A stretch of DNA of 64,000 nucleotides from Streptomyces sp. CCM_MD2014. Lineage in GTDB: Bacteria > Actinomycetota > Actinomycetes > Streptomycetales > Streptomycetaceae. A program made the translations under genes and the position numbers. Under the pieces are notes generated by a model, which saw nothing but the letters and a program-made list of their open reading frames with translations, was not told the DNA's origin and ran no database searches. The DNA lies in contig NZ_CP009754.1 of assembly GCF_000772045.1 (NCBI RefSeq), positions 3,534,001 to 3,598,000 on the forward strand. The letters run 5' to 3'. Position 1 is the stretch's first letter, and every line of letters starts with the position of its first letter. Of the stretch, positions 59,428 through 64,000 are shown piece by piece.

Positions 59428-59829
59428 TCAGGCCACCGTGGACACGCAGAACGGATGCCCCGCCGGGTCCAGCAGGACCCGCCAGCGGTCCGGTGACGGC
59501 TGGAAGTCGGGCTTCGTCGCGCCCAGGGCCAGCAGGCGGGCCTCCCCTTCGTCCAGGTCGTCGGCGCCGACGTCGATGTGGGCCTGCTTCTCCTGGCCGG
59601 TGCCGGGCCAGGCCGGCGGGCGGTAGTCGGGGAGGCGGTTGAAGCCGAGGCCGGGGGCGCCGTCCTTGCCGCCGAGGAAGTAGAAGTCGTCCGTGTTGAA
59701 GGTGACGGTGAGGCCGAGGGCCTCGCCCCAGAAGCGGGCCATCTCGGCGGGGTCGGAGCAGTCGAAGGTGACGGCCGAGTAGCGGAAGGCCGGGGCGGAA
59801 GGCGCGGGAGTGTTCTCCGTTGTCGTCAT
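59428..59829 (-). CDS. VOC-family (glyoxalase-like) protein
   Basis: 133 residues with the paired beta-alpha-beta-beta-beta modules: RYSAVTFDCSDPAEMARFWG, EALGLTVTFNTDDFYFLGG and QAHIDVGADDLDEGEARLLA, ending WRVLLDPAGHPFCVSTV. Metal ligands are plausible (a histidine in QAHID and an acidic residue in the last strand) but the substrate is unknown. Divergent from the WYL regulator across an inverted repeat. Confidence 0.9.
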   Translation of the reverse strand: MTTTENTPAPSAPAFRYSAVTFDCSDPAEMARFWGEALGLTVTFNTDDFYFLGGKDGAPGLGFNRLPDYRPPAWPGTGQEKQAHIDVGADDLDEGEARLLALGATKPDFQPSPDRWRVLLDPAGHPFCVSTVA

Positions 59830-59846
59830 GGGAGGAACCGTAGGAC

Positions 59847-59875
59847 GTGACCAGGACGGGTTCGGTCCTGGTCAC
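59847..59875. promoter_or_regulatory. perfect inverted repeat between the VOC and WYL genes
   Basis: GTGACCAGGAC - 7 nt - GTCCTGGTCAC: perfect 11-nt arms. It lies 18-46 nt upstream of the VOC start and just upstream of the chosen WYL start. It is a candidate operator for the adjacent regulator, and its presence argues against a start codon at 59847. Confidence 0.65.
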
Positions 59876-59885
59876 TCGCCGTTCG

Positions 59886-60872
59886 GTGGCAGACTTCACC
59901 ACCGTGCTCAGTACTTCCGCCCGGCTGCTGCGGCTGGTCTCCCTGCTCGCCGTCCGTCCCGCCTGGACCTGCGGTGAGCTGGCCGAGCGGATGGAGGTCA
60001 CGGACCGGACCGTGCGGCGGGACGTCGCCCGGCTGCGGGAGCTGGGGTACGCCGTCGACTCCGACCCCGGCCCGTGGGGCGGGTACCGGCTGCGGCCGGG
60101 GACGCGGACACCGCCGTTGATCCTGGACGACGAGGAGGCCCTCGCCGTGGCCGTCGGGCTGCGGGAGGCCGCGCTGAGCGGGGCGCTCGGCGGGGACCAG
60201 GCCGCGCTGTCGGCGCTGCTGAAGCTGCGGCAGGTGCTGCCCCGACGGGTCGCGGAGCGGCTCGGGGACATGGACGACGCGTTCGTGCAGACGCCGAGGG
60301 CGGCCGGGGAACCGCAGGTCGCGGCCGGGACGCTGCTGGAGCTGGCGGCCGCGTGCCGGCGGGGCGAGCGGGCGCGGATGGCGTACCGGGACTGGGAGGG
60401 ACGGGCCAGTGTGCGGGACGTCGATCCGTACCGGCTCGTGCACACCGGGCGGCGCTGGTACTTCGTGGCGCTCGACGTCGCGCGGGGTGAGTGGCGGACC
60501 TTCCGGGCCGACCGGGTCGAGCGGCTGCAACCGACCGGACGGGCGGTCGAGTTCACCGAACCGCTGCCCGATCCGGCGCTCCTCGTGTCCCGCGCGAGCG
60601 CGACCGGGCCGTACGCGGTGCTGGCCACCGTCCGGCTGCCGGTGCCCATGGAGCACGCTCTGCGGCTGATTCCCGCCACGGTCGGGCTGCACCGGGCCGA
60701 CGGTCCGGACGCCACCGTCGTCGAGGTCGGCGGGTCCAGCGCGGAGGGGCTGGCCGGGTATCTGGCGAGTCTCGGCACGCCGTTGCGCGTCCTGGCACCC
60801 GACTCCGTACGGGAGACGCTGCTGCGCCGGACGCGGGAGCTGCTCGCCGCGCACGAGGACGCAGGTACATGA
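59886..60872 (+). CDS. HTH/WYL-domain transcriptional regulator (YafY-type)
   Basis: About 328 residues. An N-terminal wHTH (STSARLLRLVSLLAVRPAWT, GELAERMEVTDRTVRRDVAR, LRELGYAVDSDPGPWGGYRL) precedes the WYL domain (about 165-235: RMAYRDWEGRASVRDVDPYR, LVHTGRRWYFVALDVARGEW, RTFRADRVERL) and a C-terminal WCX-like part. WYL domains bind ligands or nucleic acids. Start uncertain; GTG 59886 leaves the inverted repeat intact, and GTG 59904 is also possible. It probably controls the divergent VOC gene and itself. Confidence 0.88.
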   Translation: MADFTTVLSTSARLLRLVSLLAVRPAWTCGELAERMEVTDRTVRRDVARLRELGYAVDSDPGPWGGYRLRPGTRTPPLILDDEEALAVAVGLREAALSGALGGDQAALSALLKLRQVLPRRVAERLGDMDDAFVQTPRAAGEPQVAAGTLLELAAACRRGERARMAYRDWEGRASVRDVDPYRLVHTGRRWYFVALDVARGEWRTFRADRVERLQPTGRAVEFTEPLPDPALLVSRASATGPYAVLATVRLPVPMEHALRLIPATVGLHRADGPDATVVEVGGSSAEGLAGYLASLGTPLRVLAPDSVRETLLRRTRELLAAHEDAGT

Positions 60873-60950
60873 GAGTGCCTCCGCGTGTGAGGGCCGTATT
60901 CAGTCCACACCCCGTGAAATACCAGGCAAGCGATGTGCCAGGCTGGGTCC

Positions 60951-61520
60951 GTGAGTGATTCCGGGGGTGGCGCTGGGACGCCGGTACGGCGTTCTCGGCT
61001 CGCCGACTATGCAGATACGCCCCGTCCGTCCAGCCGGCCGCAGACGGCCGCTCGGCCGCCCGGAGCGGCTGCCGCCGAGCGGCCGCCTCGGGCGCTGGAC
61101 CGTCCGGCGGAGAAGGAACGGCGTCCCGAGCCCTCCGATGAGGAAGTGACGGCTCGCCGACAGGAGTTCGCCGAACTGCTGGAGACGTTCCGGGACACGG
61201 CGGTACTCGTCCCGTTGCGCAATGGCGGTTGGCTGACCGTTGACTTCGGCGGCGTGCGCTGGATCCTCGCCTTCTCCAACGAGTCGGCGATGGCCCGCTA
61301 TGCCATCGCCCGCGACGAGGCGCACTTGGAGTGGCCGTACCGGGCGGTACTTGGAGCGAAGCTGCTCGACGCGGCCGTGCCAGGGGCCGGTATGCCGTGT
61401 GGTGTGGCACTGGACGCGGCTGACGGCACAGAACATGCGGTGCTGCTGCCGCCGGTCACCGGAGTGGTGCCCGACGCGTTCGCCGTGGACCGGATGCGGC
61501 CGGAGGGTGCCTCGTGGTGA
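60951..61520 (+). CDS. SseB-like protein at the head of a toxin operon
   Basis: 189 residues. The first 70 are Pro/Arg-rich and probably disordered; residues about 72-185 resemble the SseB N-terminal domain (FAELLETFRDTAVLVPLRNG, GWLTVDFGGVRWILAFSNES, AMARYAIARDEAHLEWPYRA). In actinobacteria SseB-like proteins are common beside type VII-type toxin genes and may aid secretion or act as partners. GTG start. Its stop overlaps the next start (GTGGTGA). Confidence 0.82.
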   Translation: MSDSGGGAGTPVRRSRLADYADTPRPSSRPQTAARPPGAAAAERPPRALDRPAEKERRPEPSDEEVTARRQEFAELLETFRDTAVLVPLRNGGWLTVDFGGVRWILAFSNESAMARYAIARDEAHLEWPYRAVLGAKLLDAAVPGAGMPCGVALDAADGTEHAVLLPPVTGVVPDAFAVDRMRPEGASW

Positions 61521-62179
61521 CCGGGGGTGGCGTGGGCAAGGACCTGGCCGCGATCGGCCTCGACGACATCGCCAAAGGGCTGACGCTCGCACTGGGCGAG
61601 CTGAAAGAACTCGGCATGGTCGGGGAGGCCGGCGCGGGCCGCGGCTTCGGCGACCTCGCCCTCTCCGGGCTCGATCTGGGCGCGGAGGGTCTGACCAGTG
61701 CCTTCGGCTCCTTCTGCGAGCGGTGGGAGTGGGGCGTACGGTCGCTGATCTACGAAGGCAACGGCTTCGCGCTCAAGACCGGGCTGGCGGCCGGCACGTA
61801 CTACGAGACCGACCAGTACGTAGAAGGCGCCATGAAGGTCGGCGTGAACTCCCTGATGGGCAACCCGTACGCCTCGGAGGACGAGATCACCGGCAAGGGC
61901 TGGAACGAGGTCCTGTCGAACAACGTGGTCACCCAGGTCAGGGATGCCGACTACAGCAAGGAGTCCTTCGAGCAGGCCTGGGACAACAGTGTCCAGGGCT
62001 GGCGGGACGCGGGCCGGGACGTCATGACCTCCGAGACCGTAGGCCTGCCCGGCCTGGGACCGCAGGCGGCGCGCGAAAAATTCGGTGTCACGGATGCCCA
62101 GTACGAGCAGTTCCTCGACGCGTCGTTCGGCCCATCGCCCGAGGAACGCGCTCGCGCCCAGAGCGGGGGTGAGGGCTGA
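61514..62179 (+). CDS. companion protein of the T7SS-type toxin
   Basis: A 221-residue protein of unknown family. It has an amphipathic, Gly/Leu-rich N-terminus (GKDLAAIGLDDIAKGLTLAL) and a helical middle part (AEGLTSAFGSFCERWEWGVR), like ESX partner proteins, and a C-terminal part with NSLMGNPYASEDEITGKGWN. I infer a chaperone or co-secreted role from its tight position: GTG 61514 overlaps the SseB-like stop, and its stop overlaps the toxin start (TGATG). GGAGG lies 7 nt before GTG 61514. Confidence 0.65.
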   Translation: MVTGGGVGKDLAAIGLDDIAKGLTLALGELKELGMVGEAGAGRGFGDLALSGLDLGAEGLTSAFGSFCERWEWGVRSLIYEGNGFALKTGLAAGTYYETDQYVEGAMKVGVNSLMGNPYASEDEITGKGWNEVLSNNVVTQVRDADYSKESFEQAWDNSVQGWRDAGRDVMTSETVGLPGLGPQAAREKFGVTDAQYEQFLDASFGPSPEERARAQSGGEG

Positions 62180-63921
62180 TGGGCGTCCTCGACGACATCG
62201 GCAGCGGCCTCGGAAAGCTCAAGGATGGTGTCAATCACGGTCTGACGATCGTGGAGGACGGCGTCGACGCCGGTAAGAAGGCCCTCGGTGAGGGAATCGA
62301 CTGGGGCACCGACCGGCTCGGCGACGGCCTCGACAAGGTCGGCCTGGAGGGCGCCGCGGACGCGGTGGAGGACTGGGGCGACGGTGTCGCGTCCGACCTG
62401 GGCGCCACACCCGGCGAGCAGCAGCTCGGCGAGACCGAGGAGGCCAACGAGCTCGTCCACGGCAACGCGGAGAAGATCCGGGCGAGCGCGAAGCACCTGC
62501 GGGACTTCTCGACCGCTTTCGAGAAGGTCGGCTCCGGGATGAAGAAGGTGGACTCCAGCAGCTGGCGTGGCAAGGGCGGTGACACCTTCCGCGAGAAGTT
62601 CGGTGTTCACCCCACCAAGTGGCTGCACGCGGCCGACGCCTGCGAGACTGCGGCGACAGCGTTGGAGAGCTACGCGGGCACCGTGACGTGGGCCCAGCAG
62701 CAGGCTCGTGAGGCGGCCGAGCTGTACAAGCGGGGCAAGCAGGCATCCCAGCGGGCCGTCGAGGAGTACAACAGGCAGATCGACGCCTACAACGCCAAGA
62801 TCAAGGCCGACCAGGATCCCGGCCCGGTTCCCTCTCCCTTCCAGGACCCCGGCAAGGCGACCATCCAGCGGGCCCGCGAGAAACTCGCCGAGGCGCGCAG
62901 GCAACGCAACACCGCCGCCTCCGACGCCGAGGCCGGCATCAGGAAGGCCCTGGCCCACGCCCCCGCAGAGCCACCGCCGCTGGACCGCATCGGCAACAAC
63001 GTCGTCGACGGCTTCGTCGCGACCGGCGTCGAACTCACCCACTTCGCGGGTGGCGTCGTCAAGGGGACGGCCGGTCTGGTCAACTTCGCCCGGGGCCTCA
63101 ACCCCGTGGATCCCTACAACCTGACCCACCCGGCCGAGTACCTCCAGAACGTCTCGATGACGCTGTCCGGTCTGGTCTCGACCGCCGCCCACCCCGAGCG
63201 AGCGCTGAACGCCGCGGTGGAGGGCTTCAAGAAAGACCCCTCCGAGTTCATCGGCCGCCTGGTGCCTGAGCTGATCGGCACCAAGGGTGCGGGCCTGGTC
63301 CGCGGCGGAGTTCGGATGGCGGCGAAGGAAGGGCTGGAGGCCGGTACCGCGAAGGCCGCGGCCGGCGGGGCCAAGTACGCGGACGAGGCCGCCGGCGCGG
63401 CTCCCAAGGACTGGAGCGACCTCGCACGGTCCACGGACCATGTGAGCAAGAAGGCAATTCATTACGAATCCGTCGACCCGCACAAGGCCCAGGAATTCCT
63501 GGACAGCGAGTATCCATGGCTCAAAGACGTCAACAACACCAACGTACCGGGATACAGAGACAACTGCAGCCACAATGTGGTGACCGTGGACCGCAGACTC
63601 GATGACATCGAGGTCAGCGCGGCCCCCAAGAAGACTCCCGACCACATTCCCCCGGAGCAGCTCGGACTGCCGAACCGGGCCAAGGGCCACTACGACATGG
63701 TCAACAGTTACGATGACATCATCGCGGATCTGGAGAAGCGGGGCGAAGGGTCCAGAAGCGCTGTATACATCAGCAGGCCCGATGGCAGCGCCCACGTCTT
63801 CAACGCCGTGAACACCAAAAACGGAGTGGTCTTCCTCGACGGCCAGAGCGGCACACTCGGAATTCTGGAGAACAACGTGTCCTCCATAGGGCACATCCCT
63901 TACCGAAATGGGAGTCAATAA
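62179..63921 (+). CDS. T7SS-type polymorphic toxin with papain-fold C-terminal domain
   Basis: 580 residues. The N-terminal T7SS-type region (1-200) has GVLDDIGSGLGKLKDGVNHG and a WXG motif in SSWRGKGGDTFREKFG near residue 130. Coiled-coil (about 175-265) and linker regions follow, with Gly/Ala-rich VDGFVATGVELTHFAGGVVK. The last 130 residues look like a papain-fold toxin (Tox-PL type): Cys463 in YRDNCSHNVV, His539 in DGSAHVFNAV, and Asp554 with Gln556 in VVFLDGQSG. Papain-fold toxins act as peptidases or deamidases on target proteins; the target is unknown. An immunity gene begins at the next codon. Confidence 0.85.
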   Translation: MGVLDDIGSGLGKLKDGVNHGLTIVEDGVDAGKKALGEGIDWGTDRLGDGLDKVGLEGAADAVEDWGDGVASDLGATPGEQQLGETEEANELVHGNAEKIRASAKHLRDFSTAFEKVGSGMKKVDSSSWRGKGGDTFREKFGVHPTKWLHAADACETAATALESYAGTVTWAQQQAREAAELYKRGKQASQRAVEEYNRQIDAYNAKIKADQDPGPVPSPFQDPGKATIQRAREKLAEARRQRNTAASDAEAGIRKALAHAPAEPPPLDRIGNNVVDGFVATGVELTHFAGGVVKGTAGLVNFARGLNPVDPYNLTHPAEYLQNVSMTLSGLVSTAAHPERALNAAVEGFKKDPSEFIGRLVPELIGTKGAGLVRGGVRMAAKEGLEAGTAKAAAGGAKYADEAAGAAPKDWSDLARSTDHVSKKAIHYESVDPHKAQEFLDSEYPWLKDVNNTNVPGYRDNCSHNVVTVDRRLDDIEVSAAPKKTPDHIPPEQLGLPNRAKGHYDMVNSYDDIIADLEKRGEGSRSAVYISRPDGSAHVFNAVNTKNGVVFLDGQSGTLGILENNVSSIGHIPYRNGSQ

Positions 63922-64000
63922 ATGCTCAGCCGGAACGGAGCAGTGTCAGCGGCTTTGGATTTCCTCCAGAAGGAGGCTTACCCGGACCGCGCGGAGTCCG
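63922..64000 (+). CDS. probable immunity protein (YrhB/Imm35-like), cut by the window edge
   Basis: Only 26 codons are visible: LSRNGAVSAALDFLQKEAYP then DRAES. The ATG is directly adjacent to the toxin stop (TAAATG) with GGGAG 7 nt upstream. A short helix at the N-terminus of a small gene behind a papain-fold toxin fits YrhB-type immunity proteins, but the evidence is mostly positional. The gene continues beyond base 64000. Confidence 0.6.
   Translation, partial: MLSRNGAVSAALDFLQKEAYPDRAES

Overview
The window reads as chromosomal DNA of a Streptomyces species. Base composition is very GC-rich, with strong third-position GC bias. GTG and occasional TTG starts are common, as are GTGA/ATGA/TGATG gene overlaps. 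The order tsaD-rimI-tsaB-tsaE-alr-acpS-nnr-glmS-coaA-glmM-rpsI-rplM-truA-rplQ-rpoA followed by the spc and S10 ribosomal operons is the Streptomyces core-chromosome order. Most genes from the left end to about 45.4 kb lie on the minus strand.

Layout. (1) 0.1-7.0 kb: a minus-strand operon for a vWA-MoxR-VMAP type ternary conflict system: a small trypsin-co-occurring protein, a trypsin-like protease fused to VMAP domains, a MoxR AAA+ ATPase, and a vWA-like/pseudokinase/ParA-like fusion. (2) 7.1-24.3 kb: housekeeping genes for t6A tRNA modification (tsaD, tsaB, tsaE), rimI, alanine racemase, AcpS, NAD(P)HX repair (nnr), pantothenate kinase and the amino-sugar enzymes GlmS and GlmM, with several small exported or unknown proteins between them. 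(3) 24.5-45.4 kb: rplM-rpsI, truA, the alpha operon (infA-rpmJ-rpsM-rpsK-rpoA-rplQ, no rpsD), secY-adk-map, and the spc and S10 operons. Stem-loops mark the likely transcript ends. (4) 45.9-48.2 kb: a cluster of immunity-like genes (a CdiI-type and a SUKH-type protein plus unknowns) with no recognisable toxin, directly before the S10 operon. (5) 48.7-55.9 kb: a MerR-like regulator behind a structured leader, a possible GvpU-like protein, a CBS protein, a cold-shock protein, gdhA with a GlnR-like box, a tautomerase/SDR/XRE group, and an XRE-DUF5753/DUF397/HATPase module. (6) 56-60.9 kb: an eroded accessory stretch with two apparent frameshifts, a truncated pyrE remnant, a toxin-antitoxin-like pair, a tiny coupled ORF, and a VOC/WYL pair with a perfect inverted repeat between the genes. 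(7) 60.9-64 kb: a type VII-type polymorphic toxin operon: SseB-like protein, companion protein, a WXG-type toxin with a papain-fold C-terminus, and the first 26 codons of a probable immunity gene cut by the window edge.

How the genes work together. The core supplies ribosomal proteins, RNA polymerase alpha, protein export (SecY), N-terminal Met removal, tRNA t6A synthesis and UDP-GlcNAc/peptidoglycan precursors. The flanks carry conflict functions: VMAP system on the left, orphan immunity genes in the middle, and a papain-fold toxin with immunity gene on the right. I found no tRNA, rRNA, CRISPR array, insertion sequence or phage integrase. The first 142 bases contain no gene that I can support.
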